This document shows positions 42,342 to 54,100 of a DNA stretch of 64,000 nucleotides, piece by piece (positions within the stretch are counted from its first letter, which is position 1; every line of letters starts with the position of its first letter). The DNA lies in contig NZ_RBKS01000001.1 in the NCBI RefSeq assembly GCF_003634555.1, forward strand, positions 1,488,001 to 1,552,000, read 5' to 3'. This DNA comes from Frondihabitans australicus (GTDB taxonomy: Bacteria; Actinomycetota; Actinomycetes; Actinomycetales; Microbacteriaceae). The translations under genes were made by a program, and so were the position numbers. A model generated the notes under the pieces. It ran no database searches. It was given only the letters and a program-made list of their open reading frames with translations, and had not been told where the DNA came from.

Positions 42342-43697
42342 ATGAATGCATCAGACGAGACACGCGGCACAGGCGGGCCGATCAGCCGGACCGCCGCCTA
42401 CCGCCTGGGCAGGAGCATGCTCGGCACCGTCCCGATCGTCCTCGCCGGGACCATGGCGGTCACGATGGGCGCCACCGGACAGCTCGCCGCCGACCACGTC
42501 CAGCCTCACACGAAGCGCCCCGAGGCCTCCCCCGCTCCCGCGACCACGATCGACCTCAGCGCCATCTACCGCAGCCGGCAGACCGCGACCCTGACCGCCG
42601 ACAACACCACCGCCGACGTCACGACCGACGCCGTCCTCGAGACGGCCTCGACGGCCCCCACCACCTACACCGTCGTCGCCGGCGACACCGTCGCTTCGAT
42701 CGCCGGCCGCTACGGACTCTCGACCGCCTCCGTCCTCGCCCTGAACGGCCTGAGCTGGAAGTCGACCATCTACCCCGGCCAGACGCTCCACCTGACCTCC
42801 GCGCGCGCGACCGCCGCGGCCGCCGCGTCGGTGACGAAGCCGCACGCCTCGACCACCGGCACCTACACGATCGTCCGGGGCGACACCCTGTCGTCGATCG
42901 CGGCGAGGCACGGCGTGTCGACGCAGGCGCTCCTCGACGCGAACGGGCTCGGGTGGTCGAGCATCATCTACCCGGGGCAGAAGCTGAGGATGCCGGGTGC
43001 GTCGACCTCGGCTCCTGCGCCCTCGTCGTCGGCCCCGTCGAAGGCGGCCGCGCCCGCGACGACGACCGCGGGCTCGTCGAAGGCGGGCTCGACCAAATAC
43101 ACGATCCGCACGGGTGACACGCTCTCGTCGATCGCCAAGGCGCACGCCACCACCGTCGACCGGCTGCTGGCCGCGAACGGCCTGAGCTGGTCGAGCACGA
43201 TCTACGCCGGCAAGCAGCTGACGATCCCGGGCGCCGCGACCACGGCGACGGCGTCGGTCGGCGGAACGAGCACCGTGCCGGTCAGCCCGAACACGCTCTC
43301 GGCGGCGCAGCGCTCCAACGCGCTCACCATCATCCGCGTCGGCCGCGCGCTCGGCGTCAGCGACTACGGCATCGTCGTCGCGCTCTCGGCCGCCGCGCAG
43401 GAGTCCGGGCTCGAGAACCTCTCTTCCGGCGACCGCGACTCGGTCGGCCTGTTCCAGCAGCGTCCCAGCCAGGGCTGGGGCTCGAAGGCGCAGCTGCTCA
43501 ACACGACCTACGCCGCCGAGCTGTTCTACGGCGGCTCGCGGAACCCGAACGCGGGCGTCACCCGCGGGCTCCTGGACATCCGCGGATGGTCGTCGATGAC
43601 CGTGACCCAGGCGGCCCAGGCCGTGCAGAACTCGGCCTACCCCACCGCCTACGCCAAGTGGGAGAAGCCCGCGCGCCTCTGGCTCGCGACGCTGTAG
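42342..43697 (+). CDS. Secreted triple-LysM protein with lysozyme-like C-terminal domain
   Basis: A 451-aa wall-binding protein. A hydrophobic signal or anchor (about residues 23-45) leads to three LysM repeats (about 107-150, 172-215, 248-291), each with the YT(V/I)...GDT(L/V)SSIA pattern and separated by Ala/Ser/Thr linkers. The C-terminal domain (about 310-451) includes VVALSAAAQESGLEN and GLFQQRPSQGWG, resembling lytic transglycosylase or goose-lysozyme folds, with E in AAQESGL as candidate catalytic residue. The ATG at 42342 follows GGGGAA. It lies between Rv2175c-like and PASTA kinase genes, which fits a role in wall turnover. Confidence 0.85.
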   Translation: MNASDETRGTGGPISRTAAYRLGRSMLGTVPIVLAGTMAVTMGATGQLAADHVQPHTKRPEASPAPATTIDLSAIYRSRQTATLTADNTTADVTTDAVLETASTAPTTYTVVAGDTVASIAGRYGLSTASVLALNGLSWKSTIYPGQTLHLTSARATAAAAASVTKPHASTTGTYTIVRGDTLSSIAARHGVSTQALLDANGLGWSSIIYPGQKLRMPGASTSAPAPSSSAPSKAAAPATTTAGSSKAGSTKYTIRTGDTLSSIAKAHATTVDRLLAANGLSWSSTIYAGKQLTIPGAATTATASVGGTSTVPVSPNTLSAAQRSNALTIIRVGRALGVSDYGIVVALSAAAQESGLENLSSGDRDSVGLFQQRPSQGWGSKAQLLNTTYAAELFYGGSRNPNAGVTRGLLDIRGWSSMTVTQAAQAVQNSAYPTAYAKWEKPARLWLATL

Positions 43698-43783
43698 CGC
43701 CACCACACATCGAGACGTGTTCGGGTCAGGTAACGATCTCGTCAGGCCCGGTGCGTCAAGGACCTCTTCAGGCGACCCCTCCG

Positions 43784-43789
43784 TAAAAT
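43784..43789 (+). promoter_or_regulatory. -10 box of a leaderless PASTA kinase promoter
   Basis: TAAAAT lies 7 nt before the GTG at 43797. The spacer CCCGAGG contains GAGG, but it is too close to the start to act as a normal ribosome-binding site. Confidence 0.5.
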
Positions 43790-43796
43790 CCCGAGG

Positions 43797-45833
<2,037 letters not shown>

Positions 45834-45849
45834 TCTCCCTGAGCGCGGT

Positions 45850-45917
45850 CTACCCGCGCGAAAACGGCCTACCCGCGTGCCCTAAGACACGCGGATAGGC
45901 CGTTTCGCCGCGGGTAG
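45850..45917. terminator. Long bidirectional hairpin between pknL and aroG
   Basis: Arms of about 30 nt (45850-45879 and 45888-45917) pair with few mismatches around an 8-nt loop. The inner stem is bordered by AAAACGG and CCGTTT. It lies between the convergent kinase and DAHP synthase genes and ends 4 bp before the aroG stop. Confidence 0.75.
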
Positions 45918-45920
45918 TGG

Positions 45921-47297
45921 TCAGGCGTTCGCGCTCGCCAGCTCTTCGGCCACGAGGAACGCGAGCTCGAGCGACTGCATGTGGTTGAGGCGCGGGTCGC
46001 ACAGGCTCTCGTAGCGCGTCGCGAGGGTGGCCTCGTCGATGTGCTCGGAGCCGCCGAGGCACTCGGTGACGTCGTCGCCGGTGAGCTCGATGTGGATGCC
46101 GCCCGGGTGCGTGCCCGCGGCGCGGTGAGCCTCGAAGAAGCCCTTCACCTCGTCCATGATCTCCTCGAAGCGGCGCGTCTTGTAGCCGGTCGGGGTGGTC
46201 ATGCCGTTGCCGTGCATCGGGTCGGAGACCCACAGCGGCGTCGCGTCGGCCTTCTTGATCGCCTCGAGCAGCGACGGCAGAGCCTCCCGGATCTTCCCGG
46301 CACCCATGCGCGTGATGAAGGTCAGGCGACCGGGCTCGCGCTCGGGGTCGAGCTTGTCGATGAGCCGGAGCATGTCGTCGGGCGTCGTCGTCGGGCCGAG
46401 CTTGACGCCGATCGGGTTGCGCACGCGCGACAGGAAGTCGACGTGAGCGCCGTCGAGGTCACGCGTTCGCTCGCCGATCCACTGGAAGTGGCTCGACAGC
46501 GTGTACGGGGTGCCCGTGCGCGAGTCGATCCGGGTCATCGGGCGCTCGTAGTCCATGAGCAGTGCCTCGTGGCAGGTGTAGAACTCGGCGCGCTTCATCT
46601 CGTCGAAGTCGGCGCCGGCCGCCTCCATGAACTTGACGGCCTTGTCGATCTCCTTGGCGAGGTGCTCGTACATCGAGTTCGCCGGGTTCGCGGCGAAGCC
46701 CTTGTTCCACGCGTGCACCTGGCGCAGGTCGGCGAAGCCCCCCTGCGTGAAGGCGCGGATCAGGTTCAGCGTCGACGCCGACGTGTGGTACCCGCGGACC
46801 AGGCGCGCAGGATCCGGCTGCCGCGACTCGGGCGTGAAGTCGTACCCGTTGATGATGTCGCCGCGGTACGCGGGCAGCGTCACGCCGTCGCGGGTCTCGA
46901 CATCGCTCGAGCGGGGCTTGGCGAACTGCCCGGCCATGCGACCCATCTTGATCACGGGCACGCTGGCGCCGTAGGTCAGCACGACGGCCATCTGCAGGAT
47001 CGTCTTGACCCGGTTGCGGATGTTGTCGGCCGTGGCGTCGGCGAAGGTCTCGGCGCAGTCGCCGCCCTGCAGGAGGAACGCGCGGCCGGCGGCCGCCTCG
47101 GCGAGGCGGTCGCGGAGCGTGTCGACCTCGCCCGCGAACACGAGCGGCGGGTACGTGGCGATCTCCGCGGAGGCCGCGGCGACGGCCGACGAGTCGGCCC
47201 ATTCGGGCTGCTGCTTGATGGGGAGCGTGCGCCAATAGTCCAGTCCGGCGATCACATCGGGATCGGCAAAGACGACTGGTTCTTCGGTCTGGAGCAC
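45921..47297 (-). CDS. aroG: DAHP synthase, class II
   Basis: First enzyme of the shikimate pathway, joining phosphoenolpyruvate and erythrose 4-phosphate. At 458 aa and with FLLQGGDCAETF, VIKMGRMAGQFAKPRS, PAYRGDIIN and the SDPMHGNG segment it is the plant-like class II type. The start is a GTG at 47297 with GAGGA about 5 nt upstream. A TAGGCT box overlapping the end of plsC may be its promoter. In mycobacteria the orthologue Rv2178c occupies the same place near pknL. Confidence 0.96.
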   Translation of the reverse strand: MLQTEEPVVFADPDVIAGLDYWRTLPIKQQPEWADSSAVAAASAEIATYPPLVFAGEVDTLRDRLAEAAAGRAFLLQGGDCAETFADATADNIRNRVKTILQMAVVLTYGASVPVIKMGRMAGQFAKPRSSDVETRDGVTLPAYRGDIINGYDFTPESRQPDPARLVRGYHTSASTLNLIRAFTQGGFADLRQVHAWNKGFAANPANSMYEHLAKEIDKAVKFMEAAGADFDEMKRAEFYTCHEALLMDYERPMTRIDSRTGTPYTLSSHFQWIGERTRDLDGAHVDFLSRVRNPIGVKLGPTTTPDDMLRLIDKLDPEREPGRLTFITRMGAGKIREALPSLLEAIKKADATPLWVSDPMHGNGMTTPTGYKTRRFEEIMDEVKGFFEAHRAAGTHPGGIHIELTGDDVTECLGGSEHIDEATLATRYESLCDPRLNHMQSLELAFLVAEELASANA

Positions 47298-47355
47298 AAT
47301 TTCCTCATCAGAATCGCTGGCGGTTCAGGCGGCCGGAGGGCCGCCACGATCAGCG

Positions 47356-47361
47356 AGCCTA
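47356..47361 (-). promoter_or_regulatory. Probable -10 box for aroG
   Basis: TAGGCT on the minus strand overlaps the plsC stop codon and would give a leader of about 50 nt. Confidence 0.35.
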
Positions 47362-48048
47362 TCGCGAAAGAACGGCTCGCCTCTCTTTCACCGAAGACGC
47401 GTAGACGTCCGCATATTCCTGACCGCCGAGCTTGTTGAGTTCGTGCATGATCTCGTCGGTGATCGACCGGAGAATGAACCGGTCGCCCTCGAGACCCTCG
47501 AACCGCGAGAAGTCGAGGGGCTGGCCGAACACGACGCCGATCCTGTGCAGGTGCGGCCTCTTCGACCCGGTGATCATGACCTTCTGGGTGTCGATCATCG
47601 CGACCGGCACGACGGGCACGCGCCCCTCGAGCACCATGCGGGCGATGCCGGTGCGACCCCGGTAGAGCTTGCCGTCGGGGCTGCGCGTGCCCTCCGGATA
47701 GATGCCGAGCTGCTCGCCGCGCGCCAGGACCTTGAGGCCGGTGTTCAGCGACGCCTCGGACGCCTTGCCGCCCGATCGGTCGATCGGCAGCTGGCCGGTC
47801 GCGTTAAAGAAGACGCGTGTCGCCCAGCCGCGGATCCCTCGCCCGGTGAAGTAGTCGCTCTTCGCCAGGAACGAGATGCGACGTTCGAGCGCCAGCGGCA
47901 GGAACACCGAGTCGACGAACGACAGGTGGTTGCTCGCGAAGATCACCGGCCCGGTCTCGGGCACGTTCTCCTTGCCGATCACCCAGGGCCGGAAGATCGA
48001 CAGCAGGATCGGACGGAAGAGGAACGTCTTCATGATCCAGTAGAACAA
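47359..48048 (-). CDS. plsC: 1-acyl-sn-glycerol-3-phosphate acyltransferase family protein
   Basis: A PlsC-type acyltransferase (229 aa) that probably acylates lysophosphatidic acid. The catalytic NHLSFVDS (H-x4-D) and the substrate motif YPEGTRSPDG are intact, with an N-terminal hydrophobic segment (about 8-22). The TTG at 48048 has AAGGAGA 5-7 nt upstream; an ATG five codons later is possible. It corresponds in position to mycobacterial Rv2182c. Confidence 0.9.
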   Translation of the reverse strand: MFYWIMKTFLFRPILLSIFRPWVIGKENVPETGPVIFASNHLSFVDSVFLPLALERRISFLAKSDYFTGRGIRGWATRVFFNATGQLPIDRSGGKASEASLNTGLKVLARGEQLGIYPEGTRSPDGKLYRGRTGIARMVLEGRVPVVPVAMIDTQKVMITGSKRPHLHRIGVVFGQPLDFSRFEGLEGDRFILRSITDEIMHELNKLGGQEYADVYASSVKERRAVLSR

Positions 48049-48103
48049 CGGCGTCTCCTTGTCGCAGGCGGCTGTCGAAGTCTAGCCGCGCACGGGTCTC
48101 GGA

Positions 48104-49075
48104 TCAGAGCGTCTGCACGTGAAGACGAGCGAGGTCGGCTGCTCCGACGACGCCGGCCTCGTTCACCAGCTCGGCGATCACGAAGTCGGGCTCGGGGTGG
48201 AAGCCCCGGGCCGGCAGGTGAGAGAGGTACGCCTCGCGGATCGGAGCCAGCAGGAGCTCGCCGGCCTGCGCCACACCGCCCCCGAAGACGAACCGCTGAG
48301 GGTCGAGCACCACGCTGAGAGAGGCGCACGCCTCGCCGAGCCACGTGCCGAGCTCCGTCAGGGCCTCGAGTGCACCCGGGTCGCCCTTGGCCATCAGCTC
48401 GGCGACGTCGGGCCCGGTCAGCTGGCCCTTCGCCGCACGGACGTCGGCCAGGGCCTTGCCGTTCGCACCGCCGCGGTCGGCGACCTCGCCGGCCATGCGG
48501 AGGAGGGCGCGTCCCGAGCCGTACTGCTCGATGCAGCCGTGGGCTCCGCAGCCGCAGAGGAGGCCGTCGCGCACGAGGCGGACGTGGCCGAGCTCGCCGC
48601 CCGTGCCGAAGCCGCCGCGGAGCAGCTGGTCCTTGGCGACGATGGCGCCGCCGACACCGGTGCCGATCGTGAGCATGGTCATGTCGCTGACGAGGCGACC
48701 CGCACCGAAGCGGAATTCGGCCCAGCCGGCGGCGTTCGCGTCGTTGTCGATCGTGATGTGGAGGCCGAGCTTCTCGTTCAGGCGTGCGCGCAGCGGCTCG
48801 TTGCGCCAGGGGATGTTCGGCGTGTAGTAGACCGTCGACTGCGCGGCGTCGATGAACCCCGGGGCCGCGACGCCCGCGGCGACGACCTCGCCGCCCGCGG
48901 AGGGGGCGGCGCCCTGGAGCTCCTGGATCATGGCGACGACGGCGTCGACGATCGACTCGGAGTCGCCCGCCGGGGTCGGGACCCGCCTCTCGGCGACGAT
49001 CTCACCGAGTTCGGTGACCACGCCCCCCGCGATCTTCGTTCCGCCGATGTCGATTCCGATGGCCTGCACGAGCAT
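48104..49075 (-). CDS. glk: ROK family glucokinase
   Basis: A 323-aa ROK sugar kinase, most likely a glucokinase. The ATP motif IGIDIGGTKIAGG, the GTGVGGAIV segment and the zinc-binding CGCGAHGCIEQYGSG are present; there is no DNA-binding domain. Start choice: ATG at 49075, or GTG at 49069 (two codons in), which has a TAGGAT box 8 nt upstream and would be leaderless. It is divergent from the AMP-binding gene across a 67-bp gap. Confidence 0.88.
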   Translation of the reverse strand: MLVQAIGIDIGGTKIAGGVVTELGEIVAERRVPTPAGDSESIVDAVVAMIQELQGAAPSAGGEVVAAGVAAPGFIDAAQSTVYYTPNIPWRNEPLRARLNEKLGLHITIDNDANAAGWAEFRFGAGRLVSDMTMLTIGTGVGGAIVAKDQLLRGGFGTGGELGHVRLVRDGLLCGCGAHGCIEQYGSGRALLRMAGEVADRGGANGKALADVRAAKGQLTGPDVAELMAKGDPGALEALTELGTWLGEACASLSVVLDPQRFVFGGGVAQAGELLLAPIREAYLSHLPARGFHPEPDFVIAELVNEAGVVGAADLARLHVQTL

Positions 49076-49130
49076 TCATCCTAACCACCGGTCGGGAGAG
49101 GGCGCTGCCGATCGTTCGAACACCGGCGGG

Positions 49131-49136
49131 TACTGT
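49131..49136 (+). promoter_or_regulatory. -10 box of a leaderless promoter for the AMP-binding gene
   Basis: TACTGT lies 6 nt before the ATG at 49143 without a ribosome-binding site in between. Confidence 0.5.
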
Positions 49137-49142
49137 GGTGGC

Positions 49143-50549
49143 ATGGCCGGGATGACGACAGGCGCGCTCCTCGACGAGCGCGTGTCGACGGACGCCGACG
49201 CGAGGCTCGTCGCGATCCCCGACTCCCTCGGCTCCTGGTTCGATCTCACCGCCGCCGAGTTCTCGCAGCGCGTCCGCACCCTGGCGCGCGGCCTCGTCGC
49301 CCGGGGCATCCGCCACGGCGACCGCATCGGCGTGCTGAGCGCGAACCGTCTCGAGACCACGCTCCTCGACTTCGCCGCCGGTTTCGTGGGGGCCGTGACC
49401 GTGCCGCTCGACCGGCGTGCCGGGCAGTCGCAGCTGCTCCGCGTGCTCGACGACGCCACGCCGACCGCAGTCGTCGTCGAGACCCCCGCCGACTTCGCCC
49501 GCTTCGACGAGCTGCACAGCGAGCTCCCGACCGTCCTCTCGGTGTGGCAGCTCGGGCTCGGCGACCTCGACAAGATCGTCGACTCGGGCCGCGACGTGCC
49601 CGACGACGAGTTCGCCGCGCACCTCGACGCGGTGACGCCCGACGACGCCGCGGGCCTCCTCTATTCGTTCGACGACGAGGGGGCGCCCGTGCGGTCGACG
49701 CTGACCCACGGCGTGCTCGCGACGAGGGCCCGGCAGGTGGCGGACGCACTGGGCGAGGCGGTCGGCCCGGGGCGGTCGGTGCTGCAGATCCTGCCCGCAA
49801 CCGACCCCGACGCGCGACTCGTGACGCTCGCGGCGCTCGCCACCGGCACTCGACTGGGCCACCTCCACGATCGCGCCGACCTGGTCGAGACGCTGCACTC
49901 GTTCCGGCCGACGCTCCTCGTGGGCCACCCGGCCACCTTCGCGTTCATCGACGAGGCCGCACGAGTGCGAGCCGAGGCGGGTGGTCGTGCTACGGCGTTC
50001 CGGCAGGCGCACGACGTCGCCCTCGAGTACGCGGCGGCGCTCTCGCACGGCGCTGTGCCGATGGGCCTTCGCACCCGCTTCACACTGGCCGACACCCTCG
50101 TGCTCCGCGGGCTTCGGCGGTCGGTCGGCGGGCAGGTGTCGCACGCCGTGAGCATCGCGGGCACCACGACGCTGCCCGAGCGGCTGCGCCTCCTCATGCG
50201 GGCGCTCGACGTGCGACCCGTCGAGGGGTTCGGGACGGCCGCGACCGGCGGTCTGGCCACGATCGAGCGGGTCGACGATCCGTTCGAGCGTCAGCCCGGC
50301 ACGGTCGGCGCTCCACTGCCCGGCATCGAGGTCGACATCGACGACGACGGGCTCGCGGCCTTCCGCGGCCCCGGCATCGCTGCGGGTGCAGGAGCAAGCG
50401 AAGACGCCTGGCTGAGCACAGGCCTCCCGGCCTCGATCGTCGACGGGCGCCTCGTGCTGGAGCACCGCGACTTCGACGAGGTCGGGCCCGGCACCGCCAG
50501 CGTCCGCGTGCCGGATCACACCGGTGCCGACGCCTCCGCCGACTTCTAG
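49143..50549 (+). CDS. AMP-binding (acyl-CoA synthetase-like) protein with degraded motifs
   Basis: A 468-aa member of the ANL adenylating family by overall layout, in the place of FadD15 in the mycobacterial locus. The key motifs are eroded: the phosphate loop (consensus TSGTTGxPKG) reads YSFDDEGAPVRSTLTHG (about 174-190), the YGxTE motif reads GFGTAATGG (362-370), and the TGD aspartate is lost (STGLPA, 425-430). The C-terminal subdomain with the catalytic lysine is missing. The frame is intact and codon use is normal, so it looks like a maintained non-catalytic protein rather than a decayed gene. Confidence 0.75.
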   Translation: MAGMTTGALLDERVSTDADARLVAIPDSLGSWFDLTAAEFSQRVRTLARGLVARGIRHGDRIGVLSANRLETTLLDFAAGFVGAVTVPLDRRAGQSQLLRVLDDATPTAVVVETPADFARFDELHSELPTVLSVWQLGLGDLDKIVDSGRDVPDDEFAAHLDAVTPDDAAGLLYSFDDEGAPVRSTLTHGVLATRARQVADALGEAVGPGRSVLQILPATDPDARLVTLAALATGTRLGHLHDRADLVETLHSFRPTLLVGHPATFAFIDEAARVRAEAGGRATAFRQAHDVALEYAAALSHGAVPMGLRTRFTLADTLVLRGLRRSVGGQVSHAVSIAGTTTLPERLRLLMRALDVRPVEGFGTAATGGLATIERVDDPFERQPGTVGAPLPGIEVDIDDDGLAAFRGPGIAAGAGASEDAWLSTGLPASIVDGRLVLEHRDFDEVGPGTASVRVPDHTGADASADF

Positions 50550-50566
50550 AGCGTGAGGGCGGCTCG

Positions 50567-51067
50567 CTAGCTCAGCTTGAACCAGTCGGACTCGCGAATT
50601 TGACGCATGGCGTCGCGCTTCGTCTCGGGCTCGAGCCCCATCACGTACAGGGTGCCGTCGAGGTGGTCGGTCTCGTGCTGCAGCGCCTGCGCCATGAGGC
50701 CCTCGCCGGAGAGCTCGAGCCGGTCGCCGTTCAGGTCGACGCCGACGACGCGCGCGAACGGGTGGCGCCGGCGCGGGAAGAAGAAGCCGGGCACCGACAG
50801 GCACCCCTCGTCCACGAGCTCCGCCTCGCCGCCGAGCTCGACGATCTCGGGGTTCAGCACGTAGCCAATCTCGCCGTCGACGTTGTAGCTGAACGCGCGG
50901 AGGCCGACGCCGATCTGGCAGGCGGCGACGCCCGCGCGGCCGGGGACGGTGACCGTGTCGATGAGGTCGTCCACGAGGCCCGCGAGCCCGGGGTCGCCGA
51001 GCCGGACAGGATCGGACTTCGACCGGAGAACGGGATCTCCGAAGAGGCGGATGGCGCGTTCTGACAC
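50567..51067 (-). CDS. def: Peptide deformylase
   Basis: Removes the formyl group from new proteins (166 aa). Metal-binding motifs EGCLSVPG and QHETDHLDG are intact. Motif 1, GVGLAAPQ in most enzymes, reads GRAGVAACQIG, a variant seen in some actinobacterial second copies. The start is a GTG at 51067. It converges with the AMP-binding gene (17-bp gap) and follows pyc on the same strand by 92 bp. Confidence 0.9.
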   Translation of the reverse strand: MSERAIRLFGDPVLRSKSDPVRLGDPGLAGLVDDLIDTVTVPGRAGVAACQIGVGLRAFSYNVDGEIGYVLNPEIVELGGEAELVDEGCLSVPGFFFPRRRHPFARVVGVDLNGDRLELSGEGLMAQALQHETDHLDGTLYVMGLEPETKRDAMRQIRESDWFKLS

Positions 51068-51159
51068 TTCTCGTTCTGCTCCTGGTGCTCGTGAGGGCTC
51101 ACGAAGAGCCTACGAGACGGACGACGCGGGCTCGGACCCGTCGGCTCGACGAGCCCGCG

Positions 51160-54100
51160 CTACGACACCACGACGAGCAGATCGCCGGCGTCGACCTGTT
51201 GCGTCGACGGGATCGCCAGACGCCCGACGGTGCCCGCGACCGGGGTCGTGATCGCCGCCTCCATCTTCATCGCCTCGATCGTCGCCACCGCGTCGCCCGC
51301 CGCGACCCGATCTCCGACGGCGACCTTGACCGTCACGACACCCGAGAACGGCGCGGCGATCTCGCCGGGCACGGTGCGGTCGGCCTTCTCGGCGGACTTC
51401 TGCGCGACGTCGATCGACCGGTCGCGCACGAACACCGGGCGCAGCTGCCCGTTGATCGTCGTCATGACGGTGCGCACGCCCTTCTCGTCGGCCTCGCCGA
51501 TCGCCTCGAGCGCGATGTAGAGCGTCACGCCGCGCGCCACAGGCACCGCGTGCTCGACCCCGGGCACGAGCCCGTAGAGGTAGTCGGGTGTCGACACGAC
51601 CGAGAGGTCGCCGTAGGTGTCGAGCACCTGCTGGTACTGCTGCGTCGGCCCCGCGAAGAGCAGGCGGTTCAGCAGCTCTTGGCGCTCCCGACCCGGCACG
51701 GTGAGGCCGTCCTGGTCGGCAGGATCCAGGGGCTCGACGCCGATCTTGACCGTCCGGCCCTCGAGCACCTTCGACCGGAACGGCTCGGGCCAGCCACCCG
51801 GCAGGTCGCCCAACTCGCCGGCCATGAAGCCGATGACGCTGTCGGGGATGTCGAATCGGCCGGGATCCTGCTCGAACTCGGCCGGGTCGGCGTCCGTCGC
51901 CGCGAGCTGCAGGGCGAGGTCGCCCACCACCTTCGACGACGGGGTGACCTTCGGCGGGCGGCCGAGGATCCGGTTCGCGGCCGCGTACCAGTCCTCCACC
52001 TTCTCGAACTGGTCTCCGAGCCCCAGCGCGATGGCCTGCTGGCGGAGATTCGACAGCTGGCCGCCGGGGATCTCGTGCTTGTAGACGCGCCCGGTCGGCC
52101 CCGGGAGGCCCGATTCGAACGGCTTGTAGACGCGGCGTACGGCCTCCCAGTACGGCTCGAGGTCGCTCACCGCCTGCAGCGACAGGCCGGTGTCGCGCTC
52201 GGTGTGCGCGAGGGCGGCGACGAGGGCCGATGCCGAGGGCTGCGACGTCGTGCCGGCCATCGGGGCGCTGGCGACGTCGACCGCGTCGGCTCCTGCCCGG
52301 CTCGCCGCGAGCAGCGTGGCGAGTTGGCCGCCGGCGGTGTCGTGCGTGTGCACGTGCACCGGCAGGTCGAAGCGGTCGCGCAGGGCCGTGACGAGCTTCT
52401 CGGCGGCCCCGGCGCGCAGGAGCCCGGCCATGTCCTTGATGCCGATGACGTGCGCGCCCGCCTCGACGATCTGCTCCGCAAGCTTCAGGTAGTAGTCGAG
52501 GGTGTAGAGGTCTTCGGCCGGGTCGAGCAGGTCGGCGGTGTAGCAGAGCGCCACCTCGGCGACGGTCGTGCCGGTCGCGAGGACCGCGTCGATGGCCGGG
52601 CGCATCTGCGAGACGTCGTTGAGCGCGTCGAAGATGCGGAAGATGTCGACGCCGGTCGCCGCGGCCTCCTGCACGAAGGCCTCGGTCACCTCGGTCGGGT
52701 ACGGCGTGTAGCCGACGGTGTTGCGACCGCGCAGCAGCATCTGGATCGCCACGTTCGGCATGGCCTCGCGCAGGCTCGCGAGGCGGTGCCACGGGTCTTC
52801 GCCGAGGAATCGCAGGGCCACGTCGTAGGTGGCGCCGCCCCAGGCCTCCATGCTGAGCAGCTCGGGCGTCATCCTGCTCACGTAGGGGGCAACGGCGAGC
52901 AGGTCTTTCGAGCGCACGCGCGTGGCCAGGAGAGACTGGTGCGCGTCGCGCATCGTGGTCTCGGTGACGGCGAGGGCCGTCTGCGCCCTCAGAGCCTCGG
53001 CGAAGCCCTTCGGGCCCAGTTCGAGCAGGCGCTGGCGCGATCCGGGCGCAGGAGCAGCCGACAGGTCGATCGCGGGCAGTTTCGACGCGGGGTCGATCGC
53101 GCCCTCCCCCGCCCCGTGAGGCTTGTTCACCGTGACATCGGCGAGCCAGCGGAGGATCTTCGTGCCGCGGTCGCGCGACGCGTGGCTCTCGAAGAGCTGC
53201 GGGCGCTCCTCGATGAACGACGTCGAGAGGTCGCCGGCGGCGAACGACGGGTCGTCGAGCACGGCCTGGAGGAACGGGATGTTCGTCGAGACGCCGCGGA
53301 TGCGGAACTCGGCGAGCCCGCGCTTGGCCCGGGTCACGGCCGCCGGGAAGTCGCGGCCGCGCGCCGTCATCTTCGCCAGCATCGAGTCGAAGTGCGGGCT
53401 GATCTGCGCGCCCGGCTCGATGGTGCCGCCGTCGAGGCGGATGCCCGCGCCGCCCGGAGAGCGGTAGGTCGTGATGCGGCCGGTGTCGGGACGGAAGCCG
53501 GCGTTCGGGTCCTCCGTGGTGATGCGGCACTGCAGCGCCGCGCCGCGGAGGCGGATCTCGGGCTGCGTGAGGCCCAGTTCGGCGAGGGTCGCGCCCGCGG
53601 CGATGCGCATCTGCGAGAGGACGAGGTCGACGTCGGTCACCTCCTCGGTGACCGTGTGCTCGACCTGGATGCGCGGGTTCATCTCGATGAAGACGTGCTC
53701 GCCGCGCCGCTCGCCCGCGGTGTCGAGGAGGAACTCGACGGTGCCGGCGTTGACGTAGCCGATCGAGCGGGCGAACGCGATGGCGTCGCGGTACATCGCC
53801 TGGCGGGTGGCGTCGTCGAGGTTGGGCGCCGGAGCGATCTCGACGACCTTCTGGTGCCGGCGCTGCACCGAGCAGTCGCGCTCGAACAGGTGCACGGTCT
53901 CGCCGGTCGCATCGGCGAGCACCTGCACCTCGATGTGCCGGGGGCGGACCACCGCCTGCTCGATGAACATCGTCGGGTCGCCGAAGGCGCTGTCGGCCTC
54001 GCGCATCGCGGCCTCGAGCGCCGGGCGGAGCTCCGCCGCGGTCTCGACGCGACGCATGCCGCGGCCACCGCCGCCTGCGACGGCTTTCGCGAAGACGGGG

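Noticed and set aside
49143-50549. AMP-binding gene as a frameshifted pseudogene
   Set aside because: The frame is uninterrupted, overall fold segments are in order and there is a promoter; loss of motifs is by substitution, so I kept it as a gene.
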